A DNA stretch of 64,000 nt from Pseudomonadota bacterium. GTDB taxonomy: Bacteria; Pseudomonadota; Gammaproteobacteria; Burkholderiales; Burkholderiaceae_C. Positions 54,916 through 63,873 of this stretch are shown piece by piece. The stretch spans positions 44,735 through 108,734 of the forward strand of contig JAFECX010000035.1 in assembly GCA_018241895.1 (NCBI GenBank). The letters are read 5' to 3'. Each line of letters starts with the position of its first letter. Within the stretch, counting starts at the first letter, position 1. Made by a program: the position numbers and the translations under genes. The notes beneath the pieces are model-generated. The model searched no databases and was not told the origin of the DNA. It was given only the letters and a program-made list of their open reading frames with translations.

Positions 54916-55185
54916 GGACGGTTCCTCTGTCGTCTTGCGACGGGTCTTCTGACGCGGCTCGCGGCCGTGCGGCGCCTCGACGCCGCTCGGCCGCCCGCGC
55001 GAGTCCGGCATGCCGCGTGGGAGATCACGCCGGCGGGCGGACGGTGGGCTTCAGGATCGGAAGGGCTTGCCTTCGGCTTGGGATCACCGGGCCGAAACGC
55101 CGCTGCGTGCTCGACCGGCTTGGGGGAAGAAAACCGCGCATTCTAGCATTTGCCGCCGCGCGCTGTCGGGCGTACCGCCCGTGCC
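54916..55185 (-). promoter_or_regulatory. Long structured leader upstream of rpsD
   Basis: The rpsK-rpsD spacer is 270 bp, whereas these genes normally nearly touch. On the minus strand it contains an extended -10 promoter and then a two-tier hairpin (outer CGGTG/CACCG at 55042-55089, inner GAAGG/CCTTC at 55060-55074). This is a plausible target for S4 autoregulation, by analogy with the E. coli alpha leader; the structures are not obviously the same. Confidence 0.5.
55140..55169 (-). promoter_or_regulatory. Candidate extended -10 promoter for rpsD-rpoA-rplQ
   Basis: Minus-strand CCGACA, 18-bp spacer, then TGCTAGAAT, an extended -10 (TGn plus TAGAAT). It is an AT island in a 70% GC region, and lies just after the rpsK stop. 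Predicted start site gives a leader of roughly 218 nt before the S4 GTG. Confidence 0.55.
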
Positions 55186-55590
55186 TCAGATGCGGCGGCG
55201 CTTCTGCGGCCGGCAGCCGTTGTGCGGGATCGGCGTCACGTCGCTGATCGAGTTGATGCGGATGCCCAGCGACGCCAGCGCGCGCACGCTCGACTCGCGC
55301 CCCGGGCCGGGGCCCTTGATGCGCACGTCGACGTTCTTGATGCCCTGTTCCTGCGCGGCGCGGCCCGCGTTCTCGGCCGCCACCTGGGCCGCGAACGGCG
55401 TGCTCTTGCGCGACCCCTTGAAGCCCTGCCCGCCGCTGGAGGCCCAGGCGAGGGCACTGCCCTGGCGGTCGGTGATCGTGATGATGGTGTTGTTGAACGA
55501 GGCGTGCACGTGCGCGATGCCGTCCGCGACGTTCTTGCGGACCTTCTTGCTCACGCGGCGCGCCGCGGTGTTGACGGGGGACTTGGCCAT
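55186..55590 (-). CDS. rpsK: 30S ribosomal protein S11
   Basis: A 134-residue S11. Conserved segments are [47 protein letters not shown] and the end [23 protein letters not shown] (here [20 protein letters not shown]). It follows rpsM by 36 bp. Normal length and no oddities. Confidence 0.99.
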   Translation of the reverse strand: MAKSPVNTAARRVSKKVRKNVADGIAHVHASFNNTIITITDRQGSALAWASSGGQGFKGSRKSTPFAAQVAAENAGRAAQEQGIKNVDVRIKGPGPGRESSVRALASLGIRINSISDVTPIPHNGCRPQKRRRI

Positions 55591-55626
55591 GTCTTGCTCT
55601 TCCTGGTGCTCGGGCGCAGCCGAGGA

Positions 55627-55992
55627 TTACTTCTTCAGTGCCATCGCGGCCTTGCGCGGACCCTTGCGCGTGCGCGCGTTGGTGCGCGTGCGCTGGCCGC
55701 GCACCGGCAGGCCACGGCGGTGGCGGAAACCCCGGTAGCAGCCGAGGTCCATCAGGCGCTTGATGTTGATCGACAGCTCGCGGCGCAGGTCGCCCTCGAT
55801 CGTGAGCTTGCCGATCTCTTCGCGGATGCGCTCGAGCTCCTGATCGCTCAGGTCCTTGACCTTCTTGCTGTGCGCGATGCCCACCGCATCGCAGATCTTC
55901 TGCGCCGTCGCGCGGCCGATGCCGTAGATCGCGGTGAGGCCGATCTCGGCGTGCTTGTGCGGCGGGATGTTGATGCCGGCGATACGTGCCAT
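55627..55992 (-). CDS. rpsM: 30S ribosomal protein S13
   Basis: A 121-residue S13 starting [20 protein letters not shown]. It has the [18 protein letters not shown] helix-two-turn-helix and the basic tail [20 protein letters not shown]. It follows rpmJ by 21 bp in the alpha operon. Confidence 0.99.
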   Translation of the reverse strand: MARIAGINIPPHKHAEIGLTAIYGIGRATAQKICDAVGIAHSKKVKDLSDQELERIREEIGKLTIEGDLRRELSINIKRLMDLGCYRGFRHRRGLPVRGQRTRTNARTRKGPRKAAMALKK

Positions 55993-56013
55993 GTTCTCGC
56001 TCCTTAGCGGTAC

Positions 56014-56127
56014 TCAGCCCTGGCGCTGCTTGTGACGCGGATCGGTGCAGATCACGCGCACCACGCCCTTGCGGCGGATGATCTTGCAGTGCCGGCACAT
56101 CTTCTTGATCGAGGCGGCGACCTTCAT
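56014..56127 (-). CDS. rpmJ: 50S ribosomal protein L36
   Basis: A 37-residue L36: start [20 protein letters not shown], end [11 protein letters not shown]. The zinc ligands Cys11, Cys14, Cys27 and His32 are all present, so this is the zinc-binding (C+) form. It lies between infA and rpsM, the usual place. Confidence 0.98.
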   Translation of the reverse strand: MKVAASIKKMCRHCKIIRRKGVVRVICTDPRHKQRQG

Positions 56128-56152
56128 CGTCTTCTCCTGGGGTTCTCGACCG

Positions 56153-56371
56153 TCACTTGGCGCGGAACACGATCCGCGCGCGCGTCAGGTCATAGGGGGT
56201 CAGCTCGACCGTCACGCGGTCGCCGGGCAGGATGCGGATGTAGTGCATGCGCATCTTGCCGGAGATGTGGCCGAGCACCACGTGCCCGTTTTCCAGCTTG
56301 ACGCGGAACGTGGCGTTGGGGAGGTTCTCGAGGATCTCCCCCTGCATCTGGATGACGTCGTCCTTGGCCAT
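56153..56371 (-). CDS. infA: Translation initiation factor IF-1
   Basis: A 72-residue OB-fold protein starting [20 protein letters not shown], with [35 protein letters not shown] core (read in segments) and RARIVFRAK at the end. Normal length. It lies 16 bp after secY, in the common secY-infA-rpmJ order of betaproteobacteria. Confidence 0.99.
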   Translation of the reverse strand: MAKDDVIQMQGEILENLPNATFRVKLENGHVVLGHISGKMRMHYIRILPGDRVTVELTPYDLTRARIVFRAK

Positions 56372-56387
56372 CGGGTGTGTCTTCTGT

Positions 56388-57698
56388 TCAGGACGCCTTG
56401 AAGTTGGCCTTCTTGAGCAGCGACTCGTACTGCTGGCTCATCACGTAGCTCTGCACCTGGGCCCAGAAGTCCATCGTCACGACGACGATGATGAGCAGCG
56501 AGGTGCCGCCGAAGTAGAAGGGCACGTTGTACCTGAGCACCAGGAACTCGGGCAGCAGGCACACCAGCGTCACGTAGATCGCGCCCGCGAGCGTGAGGCG
56601 GCCGAGGATCTTGTCGATGTAGCGCGCGGTCTGCTCGCCCGGACGGATGCCGGGGATGAAGGCGCCGCTCTTCTTCAGGTTGTCGGCGGTCTCGCGGCTG
56701 TTGAAGACGAGCGCCGTGTAGAAGAAGCAGAAGAAGACGATCATGCCGGCGTACAGCAGGACATAGATCGGCTGCCCCGGTGACAGTGCCGCCGAGAGGT
56801 CCTTGAGCCAGCGCAGGCCCTCGCCGGTGGCGAACCAGCCGACGATCGTGGCCGGCAGCAAGATGATCGAGCTGGCGAAGATCGGCGGGATGACGCCGCT
56901 CATGTTGAGCTTGAGCGGCAGGTGCGAGCTCTGGCCGCCGTAGACCTTGTTGCCGACCTGGCGCTTGGCGTAGTTGACGAGGATCTTGCGCTGGCCGCGC
57001 TCGACAAACACGACGGCGAAGGTCACGGCGACGACGATCGCCATCACGAACAGGCTGGCGACGATGCTCATCGCGCCCGTGCGCACGAGCTCGAACAGGC
57101 CGCCGATCGCGTTCGGCAGGCCGGCGACGATGCCGGCGAAGATGATGATCGAGATGCCGTTGCCCAGCCCGCGTTCGGTGATCTGCTCGCCCAGCCACAT
57201 CAGGAACATCGTGCCCGCGACCAGGCTCACGACCGCGGTCATGCGGAACCCGAAGCCCGGACTGAGCACCAGCCCCGGCGAGCCTTCGAGCGCCAGCGCG
57301 ATGCCCAGCGACTGGAAGATGGCGAGAAACAGCGTGCTGTAGCGCGTGTACTGCGTGATCTTGCGCCGTCCGGACTCGCCTTCCTTCTGGATCGCCTGCA
57401 GCGTAGGCACGACGTGCACCATCAGCTGCAGGATGATCGAGGCGCTGATGTAGGGCATGATGCCGAGCGCGAACACCGTGAAGCGCGCCAGCGCACCGCC
57501 GCTGAACATGTTGAACAGGTTCAGGATGCCGCCGCTCTGGCTCTGGAACAGCTGCTGCAGCTGCGCCGGGTCGATGCCAGGCACGGGAATGTGCGCGCCG
57601 ACGCGATAGACCACGAGCGCGAGCAACAGGAAGAACACGCGGCGACGCAGGTCGCCGAACTTCCCGCTCTTGGCCAGTTGCGCGGTGGAGGTTGCCAC
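56388..57698 (-). CDS. secY: Preprotein translocase subunit SecY
   Basis: A 436-residue SecY with ten hydrophobic helices. Recognisable parts are [51 protein letters not shown] (split), [24 protein letters not shown] and the C-terminal [17 protein letters not shown]. It forms the Sec channel with SecE and SecG. It follows rplO after 49 bp. Confidence 0.99.
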   Translation of the reverse strand: MATSTAQLAKSGKFGDLRRRVFFLLLALVVYRVGAHIPVPGIDPAQLQQLFQSQSGGILNLFNMFSGGALARFTVFALGIMPYISASIILQLMVHVVPTLQAIQKEGESGRRKITQYTRYSTLFLAIFQSLGIALALEGSPGLVLSPGFGFRMTAVVSLVAGTMFLMWLGEQITERGLGNGISIIIFAGIVAGLPNAIGGLFELVRTGAMSIVASLFVMAIVVAVTFAVVFVERGQRKILVNYAKRQVGNKVYGGQSSHLPLKLNMSGVIPPIFASSIILLPATIVGWFATGEGLRWLKDLSAALSPGQPIYVLLYAGMIVFFCFFYTALVFNSRETADNLKKSGAFIPGIRPGEQTARYIDKILGRLTLAGAIYVTLVCLLPEFLVLRYNVPFYFGGTSLLIIVVVTMDFWAQVQSYVMSQQYESLLKKANFKAS

Positions 57699-57747
57699 GG
57701 TCCGGGTGCGCCTCGCTCTTGTCTCGATCGGCTCTCGATCCGCCGGC

Positions 57748-58200
57748 TCAGGCCCGCGCCGCCGGCGCGTCCTGCACCGCGCCGCCCGCGGCCTCGATCG
57801 CGGCCCTGGCGCCGGCGGTCACGCCCAGCCCCTTGACGACGATCTTGCGCGTCAGCGCGCCGGACTTGATGATCTTGACGTGCTTGACCCACTCGCGCAC
57901 CAGGCCCGCGGCCTTGAGCGCGAGCAGGTCGACCTCGTCGGCGGCGAGGCGCTCGAGCGCCGCGAGCGTGATCTCGCCGTTGTACTTGAGCGCCGCGCTC
58001 TTGAACCCGCGCTTGGGCAGGCGGCGCTGCAGCGGCATCTGGCCGCCTTCGAAGCCGACCTTGTGGAAGCCCCCGGCGCGGCTCTTCTGACCCTTGTGGC
58101 CGCGCCCCGCGGTCTTGCCCAGGCCCGAGCCGATGCCCCGGCCGACGCGCCGGCGCGCCTTCTTGCTGCCCTCTGCGGGCTTCATCGTGTTGAGTTGCAT
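57748..58200 (-). CDS. rplO: 50S ribosomal protein L15
   Basis: A 150-residue L15. The start is [22 protein letters not shown]; a GTG three codons earlier is possible but would lie right at the rpmD stop. The glycine-rich RNA-binding segment [25 protein letters not shown] and the [17 protein letters not shown] motif are intact. The C-terminus ends in an Ala-rich tail. Confidence 0.98.
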   Translation of the reverse strand: MQLNTMKPAEGSKKARRRVGRGIGSGLGKTAGRGHKGQKSRAGGFHKVGFEGGQMPLQRRLPKRGFKSAALKYNGEITLAALERLAADEVDLLALKAAGLVREWVKHVKIIKSGALTRKIVVKGLGVTAGARAAIEAAGGAVQDAPAARA

Positions 58201-58211
58201 CACGGTCACCG

Positions 58212-58394
58212 TCAGACGATGCGTACCAGGTACGACACCTTGTCGATCATGCCGCGCACGGCGGCCGTGTCCTCGAGCACGCGCGTGCTGTTGAGCTTGC
58301 GCAGCCCCAGGCCGCGCACGGTGGCGCGATGATCCTCGCGCGTGCCGGCCACGCTCTTGACGAGCTTGACCGTCAGGGTTTTCTTGTCGGACAT
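58212..58394 (-). CDS. rpmD: 50S ribosomal protein L30
   Basis: A 60-residue L30 starting [20 protein letters not shown], with [21 protein letters not shown] and the ending [13 protein letters not shown]. The short form is typical of bacteria. An upstream in-frame ATG would add 11 residues from the rpsE tail and was rejected. Confidence 0.98.
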   Translation of the reverse strand: MSDKKTLTVKLVKSVAGTREDHRATVRGLGLRKLNSTRVLEDTAAVRGMIDKVSYLVRIV

Positions 58395-58423
58395 CTGCAA
58401 ATCTCCGGCCACAGCCTCGGTTC

Positions 58424-58945
58424 TCAATCGAAGAGCGCTTCGATCGTCATGCCGCGCTTGGCGGCCACCTCGGCGGGCGTGCTCGAGCGCTTGAGCGCGT
58501 CCAGCGTGGCGCGCACCATGTTGTACGGGTTGCTCGAGCCCAGGCTCTTGCTGACGATGTCGGTGACGCCCATCACCTCGAACACCGCGCGCATCGGGCC
58601 GCCGGCGATGATGCCGTCGCCGGCCTTGGCCGGCGCCATCAGCACGCGGGCGGCACCGTGCTGGCCGACCACGTTGTGGTGGATGGTGCCGTTCTTGAGC
58701 GCGACCTTGAACATGTTGCGGCGTGCCGCGTCCATCGCCTTCTGCACGGCGACGGGCACTTCCTTGGCCTTGCCCTTGCCCATGCCGATGCGGCCGTCGC
58801 CGTCGCCGACGACGGTGAGCGCGGCGAAGCTCAACGTGCGGCCGCCCTTGACGACCTTGGTGACGCGGTTGACCGCGATCATCTTTTCCTTCAGACCGTC
58901 GTCGTTGCCGTCGGTCTGCGCGCGGGGGGTGAATCGGGTAGCCAT
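58424..58945 (-). CDS. rpsE: 30S ribosomal protein S5
   Basis: A 173-residue S5. Motifs include [41 protein letters not shown] and the C-terminal [26 protein letters not shown]. It keeps the loop residues linked to translational fidelity in other bacteria. Overlap-free, 24 bp after rplR. Confidence 0.99.
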   Translation of the reverse strand: MATRFTPRAQTDGNDDGLKEKMIAVNRVTKVVKGGRTLSFAALTVVGDGDGRIGMGKGKAKEVPVAVQKAMDAARRNMFKVALKNGTIHHNVVGQHGAARVLMAPAKAGDGIIAGGPMRAVFEVMGVTDIVSKSLGSSNPYNMVRATLDALKRSSTPAEVAAKRGMTIEALFD

Positions 58946-58969
58946 GTCCGTGTGTGTCCTCGTCTGCGT

Positions 58970-59350
58970 TCAGAACTGCAGCCCGGCCTCGCGTGCCGCC
59001 TCGGCCAGCGCCTTGACGCGGCCGTGGTAGGCGAAGCCCGAACGGTCGAACGCGACCTTGTCGATGCCGGCGGCCCTGGCCTTCTCGGCGATGCGCTTGC
59101 CGATCATCGAGGCCGCGGCGCTGTTGCCGCCCTTGCCCGCCGCGCCCAGCTGCGCACGCACCTCCTTCTCGGCCGTGGAGGCGCTGGCCAGCACCTTGGC
59201 GCCGTCGGCGGAGAGCACGCTGGCATAGATGTGCAGGTTGGAGCGGAACACCGTCAGCCGCGCGCCGCCCGCGGCCGCAAGCTGCCTGGCGATGCGCGCG
59301 CGCGTCTGGCGCGCGCGGCGCACGCGCTGGTCCTTCTTGGTCTGGCTCAT
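58970..59350 (-). CDS. rplR: 50S ribosomal protein L18
   Basis: A 126-residue L18, the 5S rRNA-binding protein. It has the basic N-terminus [47 protein letters not shown] and [26 protein letters not shown]. Slightly longer than the E. coli protein because of an Ala/Gly loop ([10 protein letters not shown]). Confidence 0.98.
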   Translation of the reverse strand: MSQTKKDQRVRRARQTRARIARQLAAAGGARLTVFRSNLHIYASVLSADGAKVLASASTAEKEVRAQLGAAGKGGNSAAASMIGKRIAEKARAAGIDKVAFDRSGFAYHGRVKALAEAAREAGLQF

Positions 59351-59362
59351 GACATCAACCCC

Positions 59363-59896
59363 TTACTTCTTCTTCGTCTCTTTGAGCACCACGCGTTCGT
59401 CGGCGTAGCGGATGCCCTTGCCCTTGTAGGGCTCGGGCGGACGAAAGGCACGCACCTCGGCGGCCACCTGGCCGACCGCATCGCGGTCGGCGCCCGAGAT
59501 CACGATCTCGGTGGGCGTCGGGCAGGCCACGTTCACGCCCGCAGGCATGTCCTTGGACACCGGGTGCGAGAAGCCGATCTGCAGGTTCAGCTTGCCGCCC
59601 TGCGCCTGCGCGCGAAAGCCGACGCCGACGAGGCTGAGCTTCTTCTCGAAACCCTTGCTCACGCCGCCCACCATGTTGGCCAGCAGCGCGCGCATCGTGC
59701 CGCTCATCGCGTTGGCCTCGACGCTCTCGTCGGTCGGCGCGACACGCAGCGTACCGGCCTCGCTGCGGATCGCGACCAGCGGGTGCACGGCGCGGCTCAG
59801 CGTGCCGCCCTTGCCCTTGACGGTGATGGTGTCGCCCGAGATCGCCACGTCCACGCCTTGCGGGACGGCGATCGGCATCTTTCCTACGCGGGACAT
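59363..59896 (-). CDS. rplF: 50S ribosomal protein L6
   Basis: A 177-residue L6 starting [20 protein letters not shown]. Two L6 folds are visible, and the C-terminal signature [20 protein letters not shown] is intact. An earlier GTG/ATG in frame would extend it by 10 residues over the rpsH end and was rejected. 12 bp before rplR. Confidence 0.98.
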   Translation of the reverse strand: MSRVGKMPIAVPQGVDVAISGDTITVKGKGGTLSRAVHPLVAIRSEAGTLRVAPTDESVEANAMSGTMRALLANMVGGVSKGFEKKLSLVGVGFRAQAQGGKLNLQIGFSHPVSKDMPAGVNVACPTPTEIVISGADRDAVGQVAAEVRAFRPPEPYKGKGIRYADERVVLKETKKK

Positions 59897-59910
59897 CTTC
59901 GAGCTCTCCG

Positions 59911-60306
59911 TCAGGCCACGTAGCACAGGACTTCGCCGCCGACGCCCGAGGCGCGCGCCTTGCGGTCGGTCATCACGCCCTTGGGCGTGGTGACGATGGC
60001 CACACCGAGCCCGTTCATCACCTGCGGCAGCGCGTCGCGGCCTCGGTAGACGCGCAGGCCCGGACGGCTCGCGCGCTCGATGCGCTCGATCACCGGGCGT
60101 CCGGCGTAGTACTTGAGGGCGATCTCGAGTTCGCTCTTGCCGCCGTCGCTGCGCACCGCGAAGCCGTCGATGTAGCCCTCGTCCTTCAGCACCTGCGCGA
60201 TCGCGACCTTGAGCTTGGACGATGGCATCGTGACGGCCGCCTTGTCCACGAGCTGCGCATTGCGGATGCGCGTCAGCATGTCGGCGATGGGATCACTCAT
60301 GCTCAT
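59911..60306 (-). CDS. rpsH: 30S ribosomal protein S8
   Basis: A 131-residue S8: [23 protein letters not shown], then [18 protein letters not shown] and [17 protein letters not shown] (here [20 protein letters not shown]). S8 is the translational repressor of the spc operon in E. coli. Two Met starts two codons apart are possible; the first is used by related species. Confidence 0.98.
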   Translation of the reverse strand: MSMSDPIADMLTRIRNAQLVDKAAVTMPSSKLKVAIAQVLKDEGYIDGFAVRSDGGKSELEIALKYYAGRPVIERIERASRPGLRVYRGRDALPQVMNGLGVAIVTTPKGVMTDRKARASGVGGEVLCYVA

Positions 60307-60343
60307 GCAATGTTCTCCTGCTTCCCTGGCGCAAGGCGCCGGC

Positions 60344-60649
60344 TCACCAGCTGGCCTTGACGACGCCCGGGATGTCGCCCTTGAAGGCGAGCTCGCGGAT
60401 CTTGTTGCGCGACAGGCCGAACTTGCGGAAGGTGCCCCGCCCGCGCCCGGTGACCACGCAGCGGTTGCGCAGCCGCGTCGGGTTGGCGTTGCGCGGCAGC
60501 TTCTGCAGCTCCAGGCGCGCGACGTAGCGCTCCTCGTCGGAGCGCTTGGCGTCGTCGGCGACGGCCTTGAGCTCGGCGCGCTTGCTCGCGAACTTGGCGA
60601 CCAGCGCGACGCGCTTGGCCTCGCGCTGCTTGACGGACAGTTTTGCCAT
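60344..60649 (-). CDS. rpsN: 30S ribosomal protein S14
   Basis: A 101-residue S14 starting [20 protein letters not shown]. The long, zinc-free (C-) form: [22 protein letters not shown] with only one Cys, then [23 protein letters not shown]. An in-frame extension of 20 residues from rplE's end was rejected. 37 bp before rpsH. Confidence 0.98.
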   Translation of the reverse strand: MAKLSVKQREAKRVALVAKFASKRAELKAVADDAKRSDEERYVARLELQKLPRNANPTRLRNRCVVTGRGRGTFRKFGLSRNKIRELAFKGDIPGVVKASW

Positions 60650-60663
60650 GGTGTGCCGGAGCC

Positions 60664-61347
60664 TCAGTTCTTGAACGGGAACTTGAAGCCCGCGAGCAGC
60701 GCCTTGCACTCCTCGTCGGTCTTCGCGCTCGTCGTGATGCTGATGTTCAGACCCCGGATCGCGTCGATCTTGTCGTACTCGATCTCGGGGAAGATGATCT
60801 GTTCCTTGACGCCGACGTTGTAGTTGCCGCGGCCGTCGAAGCTGCGCCCGCTGATGCCGCGGAAGTCGCGCACGCGCGGCAGCGCGATCGTCACGAAGCG
60901 GTCGAGGAATTCGTACATGCGCACGCCGCGCAGCGTGACCATCGCGCCGATCGGCACGTTGTCGCGGATCTTGAAGTTCGCGATCGCCTTGCGGCTCTTG
61001 GTCACGACCGGCTTCTGACCGGCGATCTTGGTGAGATCGCCGACGGCGTTGTCCATCACCTTCTTGTCGGCCACCGCCTCGGACACGCCCATGTTGAGCG
61101 TGATCTTCTGCAGGCGCGGCGCCTGCATCGCGCTCTTGTAGCCGAACTTCTTCATCAGCTCGGGGACGATCTGCTCGCGATAGAACTGCTGCAGCCGGGG
61201 CGGCGCCGAGAGCGCCTCCTGGGTGCCGACGTCGACCTTGGCGGCCCTGGATGCGCCCTTTTCCGCGCTCTTGTCCGACTTCTCGGCCTTGCCGGCCTTG
61301 GCCGCCTTGTCTTGCTTGCCGGCGGGGGCAGCGGGTTTGTTGGCCAT
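60664..61347 (-). CDS. rplE: 50S ribosomal protein L5 with Lys/Ala-rich N-terminal extension
   Basis: A 227-residue L5; the family norm is 179. The conserved domain starts at [20 protein letters not shown] and includes [21 protein letters not shown] and [36 protein letters not shown] (split). Ahead of it lie about 48 residues rich in Lys, Ala and Ser ([20 protein letters not shown]). No alternative ATG exists between the first codon and the conserved domain, so the extension is probably translated. 6 bp after rplX. Confidence 0.96.
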   Translation of the reverse strand: MANKPAAPAGKQDKAAKAGKAEKSDKSAEKGASRAAKVDVGTQEALSAPPRLQQFYREQIVPELMKKFGYKSAMQAPRLQKITLNMGVSEAVADKKVMDNAVGDLTKIAGQKPVVTKSRKAIANFKIRDNVPIGAMVTLRGVRMYEFLDRFVTIALPRVRDFRGISGRSFDGRGNYNVGVKEQIIFPEIEYDKIDAIRGLNISITTSAKTDEECKALLAGFKFPFKN

Positions 61348-61353
61348 GATCGA

Positions 61354-61698
61354 TTACGCCTTGATCTCTTCGCCGGAGGACTTGTAGACGCGCACGCCGT
61401 TGTCGCGCGTCTTGCGCGCCGCCTGCTCGTCCTTGCTCAGCAGCTTGATGCCGACGCGGTCGGCCTTGCCGGTCTTCGGGTTGAAGATCGCGACGTTGGA
61501 CTGGTGGATCGGCATCGTCTTGTCGACGACGCCGCCGGCGATGCCCTTCATCGGATTGGGCTTGACGTGCTTCTTCACCACGTTGACGCCCTCGACCACG
61601 ATGCGCTCGTCGTCGACGCGCCGCGTCACGGTGCCGCGCCGGCCCTTGTCGCGGCCGGTGGTCACGATGACCTGGTCGCCCTTGCGGATCTTCATCAT
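61354..61698 (-). CDS. rplX: 50S ribosomal protein L24
   Basis: A 114-residue L24 (113 if the second of two adjacent ATGs is used). KOW motif: [23 protein letters not shown]; later [31 protein letters not shown] and [20 protein letters not shown]. It starts 2 bp after the rplN stop, so the two are coupled. Confidence 0.98.
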   Translation of the reverse strand: MMKIRKGDQVIVTTGRDKGRRGTVTRRVDDERIVVEGVNVVKKHVKPNPMKGIAGGVVDKTMPIHQSNVAIFNPKTGKADRVGIKLLSKDEQAARKTRDNGVRVYKSSGEEIKA

Positions 61699-61700
61699 GG

Positions 61701-62069
61701 TCAGAGCACCTCCGGCGCCAGCGAGACGATCTTCATGAAGCGCTCGGTGCGCAGCTCGCGCGTCACCGGACCGAAGATGCGCGTGCCGATCGGCTCGAGC
61801 TTGGCATTGAGCAGCACGGCGGCGTTGCCGTCGAACTTGACGAGCGAGCCGTCGGCGCGGCGCACGCCCTTGGCGGTGCGCACGACGACGGCGCTGTAGA
61901 TCTCGCCCTTCTTCACGCGCCCGCGCGGCGCCGCCTCCTTGACGGACACCTTGATCACGTCGCCGATGCCGGCGTAGCGCCGCTTGGAGCCGCCCAGCAC
62001 CTTGATGCACATGACGGACTTCGCGCCCGTGTTGTCGGCCACGTCGAGCCGCGATTGCATTTGGATCAT
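61701..62069 (-). CDS. rplN: 50S ribosomal protein L14
   Basis: A 122-residue L14: [28 protein letters not shown], then [21 protein letters not shown] and [22 protein letters not shown]. The exact family length fixes the start; longer readings add Arg-rich leader sequence. First gene of the spc operon, behind a good promoter and a 147-nt leader. Confidence 0.99.
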   Translation of the reverse strand: MIQMQSRLDVADNTGAKSVMCIKVLGGSKRRYAGIGDVIKVSVKEAAPRGRVKKGEIYSAVVVRTAKGVRRADGSLVKFDGNAAVLLNAKLEPIGTRIFGPVTRELRTERFMKIVSLAPEVL

Positions 62070-62100
62070 GTCGCCTTTCCCAACTTGCCTGCGCCGGCGC

Positions 62101-62122
62101 GCCCTCGCCACGATGCGAGGGC
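62101..62122 (-). promoter_or_regulatory. Perfect hairpin in the rplN leader
   Basis: GCCCTCGC and GCGAGGGC form an 8-bp perfect stem with a 6-nt loop, ending about 32 nt before the rplN start on the transcript. It could be an attenuator or a binding site for an autoregulating r-protein; no known consensus was recognised. Confidence 0.5.
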
Positions 62123-62180
62123 CAGCGGCACGTGCAGTCTTGGGCCCGTGTCTGGGGTGATCCGCCCCGGCGCGCCCGCG

Positions 62181-62200
62181 ATGCGATGCGATGCGATGCG
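62181..62200. repeat. Four copies of ATGCG in the rplN leader
   Basis: A perfect 5-bp microsatellite (four ATGCG units, with further partial GATGCG units either side) in the spc leader, between promoter and hairpin. Copy number changes would alter leader length. Confidence 0.85.
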
Positions 62201-62222
62201 CGCCGATGCGGCGAAGCCTTTG

Positions 62223-62252
62223 ATTGTCTCTTCGATCTGGCGCGTCGGTCAA
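62223..62252 (-). promoter_or_regulatory. Candidate sigma-70 promoter of the spc operon
   Basis: Minus-strand TTGACC (-35) and GACAAT (-10) are separated by 18 bp, in a local AT-rich island between the peroxiredoxin and rplN. It is one of the best promoter matches seen in the window (with the rpsD and aap candidates). It would make the spc operon independent of the upstream S10 operon. Confidence 0.65.
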
Positions 62253-62322
62253 GCTATTTCGGACCCGAGCCGTTGCCGGGCCCGACCGTTGCGACCACTG
62301 CAGCCGCGACCACGGCAGGCGC

Positions 62323-62348
62323 GGCCCGGCATCCGGGTGCGCCGGGCC
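62323..62348 (-). terminator. Hairpin after the peroxiredoxin gene
   Basis: GGCCCGGC/GCCGGGCC forms a perfect 8-bp stem with a 10-nt loop, starting about 10 nt after the peroxiredoxin stop. No U-run follows, so termination may need help; position makes it the likely end of the peroxiredoxin transcript. Confidence 0.5.
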
Positions 62349-62357
62349 ACGCCCGCT

Positions 62358-62873
62358 TCAGGCCGGCAACTGCCGGACTTGCTGCAGCATCGTGCCGGCG
62401 TCACTGACCTCGAACTTGCCCGGCGCCTCGACGTTGAGCGACCTCACGACCCCGTCGACCACCAGCATCGAGTAGCGGTTCGAGCGCAGTCCCATGGCGC
62501 GCGCCGTCAGGTCGAGCGTCAGGCCGGTCGCCTTCGCGAACTCGGCGCTGCCGTCGGCCATCATGCGCACCTTGCCTGCCGTCTTCTGCTCGCGCCCCCA
62601 GGCACCCATCACGAACGCGTCGTTGACGCTCACGCACCAGATCTCGTCGACGCCGGCGGCCTTCAGCTCGGCGGCCTTGTCGACGTAGCTCGGCACGTGC
62701 TTGGCCGAGCAGGTGGGCGTATAGGCGCCGGGCAGGCCGAAGACGACGATCGTCTTGCCCGCGGCGGACTTGCCGATGTCGAAGTCGTTGGGTCCCAGCG
62801 CGCAGCCGCCGCCCTCGACCTCGACGTATTCCTGCAGCGTGCCCGCGGGCAGCTTGTCACCGACTTTCAACAT
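62358..62873 (-). CDS. Peroxiredoxin (Prx5-like / AhpC-TSA family)
   Basis: A 171-residue peroxiredoxin of the Prx5 (PRX5-like redoxin) group. The peroxidatic cysteine is in GAYTPTCSAKHVPSYVDKA, with the preceding Thr of the PxxxT/SxxC motif. Other family strings are IWCVSVNDAFVMGAWG and RSNRYSMLVVDGVV. No fused glutaredoxin domain is present. It reduces peroxides with glutathione or thioredoxin-type donors. AAAGG precedes the ATG. It lies between rpsQ and rplN, where a ribosomal gene would follow directly in most bacteria. Confidence 0.95.
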   Translation of the reverse strand: MLKVGDKLPAGTLQEYVEVEGGGCALGPNDFDIGKSAAGKTIVVFGLPGAYTPTCSAKHVPSYVDKAAELKAAGVDEIWCVSVNDAFVMGAWGREQKTAGKVRMMADGSAEFAKATGLTLDLTARAMGLRSNRYSMLVVDGVVRSLNVEAPGKFEVSDAGTMLQQVRQLPA

Positions 62874-62902
62874 GCGATCGCCTTTGCGTGGCACAAACGA
62901 AT

Positions 62903-62935
62903 GCGGCCGGGCTGGCGCGTCCAGCGTCCGGCCGC
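62903..62935 (-). terminator. Strong hairpin between rpsQ and the peroxiredoxin gene
   Basis: GCGGCCGG pairs with CCGGCCGC, and the stem continues as GCTGG/CCAGC with a 2-nt bulge and CGCGT loop: 13 pairs in all. On the transcript it is followed by ATTCGTTTG, a partial U-tract. This is the best intrinsic-terminator candidate in the window and would end the S10 operon after rpsQ. Confidence 0.65.
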
Positions 62936-62961
62936 CCGGCGCGGGGTGGTGGGCGAGGGGC

Positions 62962-63246
62962 TCAGACGAGCCGGGCCTTTTCGACCAGGCGCGTGACGAC
63001 CCAGCTCTTGGTCTTGCTGATCGGCCGCGTCTCGGCAATCTCGACCATGTCGCCCAGCTTGTATTGCGCGTTCTCGTCGTGTGCATGGTACTTGCGCGAC
63101 TTGGCGACGATCTTGCCGTACAGCTCGTGCGCGGCGCGCCGCTCGACCAGCACGGTCACCGTCTTGGCGCGCTTGTCGCTCACGACGCGCCCGACCAGCG
63201 TGCGCGTGTTCTTGGTTGCCGGGGCGGCTTGACTGGTCTCGCTCAC
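62962..63246 (-). CDS. rpsQ: 30S ribosomal protein S17 (GTG start)
   Basis: A 94-residue S17. After a short lead ([12 protein letters not shown]) the core is [24 protein letters not shown], with [19 protein letters not shown] and [26 protein letters not shown]. The start is GTG and overlaps the rpmC stop as GTGA, so initiation is coupled. Last ribosomal gene of the S10 operon. Confidence 0.97.
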   Translation of the reverse strand: MSETSQAAPATKNTRTLVGRVVSDKRAKTVTVLVERRAAHELYGKIVAKSRKYHAHDENAQYKLGDMVEIAETRPISKTKSWVVTRLVEKARLV

Positions 63247-63440
63247 TTGGCGGCCCTCTTCTTCTCGGCCAGGATGGTCTTGGCGCGCGCGATGTCGCGG
63301 CGCGTCTTGCCCAGCTGCGAATGGTTGGTCAGTTGCTGCGTCGCCTTCTGCATGCGCAGGCCGAAGTGGGCCTTCAGCAGATCGGAGACTTCCTTCTCGA
63401 GCGCAGCCACGTCCTTGGCGCGCAGTTCGGATGCTTTCAT
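63243..63440 (-). CDS. rpmC: 50S ribosomal protein L29
   Basis: A 65-residue L29: [31 protein letters not shown], then [22 protein letters not shown] and a basic tail. Normal length. It sits 14 bp after rplP and overlaps rpsQ by 4 bp. Confidence 0.98.
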   Translation of the reverse strand: MKASELRAKDVAALEKEVSDLLKAHFGLRMQKATQQLTNHSQLGKTRRDIARAKTILAEKKRAAK

Positions 63441-63454
63441 CGCTCGTCCTTCGC

Positions 63455-63871
63455 TCACTGGCCGACCTGGCGCGCCACGAACGTGGTCGCCAGCGGCAGC
63501 TTGGCCGCGGCAAGCTGGAACGCTTCGCGCGCCAGCTGCTCGGGCACGCCGTTCAGCTCGTACAGCACCTTGCCGGGCACGATCTCGGCGACCCAGAACT
63601 CCGGGTTGCCCTTGCCGCTGCCCATGCGCACCTCGGCCGGCTTCTGCGAGATCGGCTTGTCGGGGAAGATGCGGATGAAGACGCGCCCGCCGCGCTTGAT
63701 GTGGCGCGTGATGGCGCGCCGCGCGGCCTCGATCTGGCGCGCCGTGAGGCGGCCGCGCTCGGTGGCCTTGAGGCCGAAATCGCCGAACGACACGTTGGCG
63801 CCGCGCGTGGCGACGCCGGTGTTGCGGCCTTTCTGTTCCTTGCGGAACTTGCCACCTGCGGGTTGCAGCAT
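63455..63871 (-). CDS. rplP: 50S ribosomal protein L16
   Basis: A 138-residue L16 starting [19 protein letters not shown]. It has [52 protein letters not shown] (split) and [22 protein letters not shown] two codons earlier is possible but the ATG is standard. It starts 2 bp after the rpsC stop. Confidence 0.98.
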   Translation of the reverse strand: MLQPAGGKFRKEQKGRNTGVATRGANVSFGDFGLKATERGRLTARQIEAARRAITRHIKRGGRVFIRIFPDKPISQKPAEVRMGSGKGNPEFWVAEIVPGKVLYELNGVPEQLAREAFQLAAAKLPLATTFVARQVGQ

Positions 63872-63873
63872 CG

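Noticed and set aside
55012..55130. A longer S4 protein with 32 extra N-terminal residues
   Set aside because: The extra part is leader sequence; the GTG start gives the exact conserved S4 length and has AGAGGAA before it.
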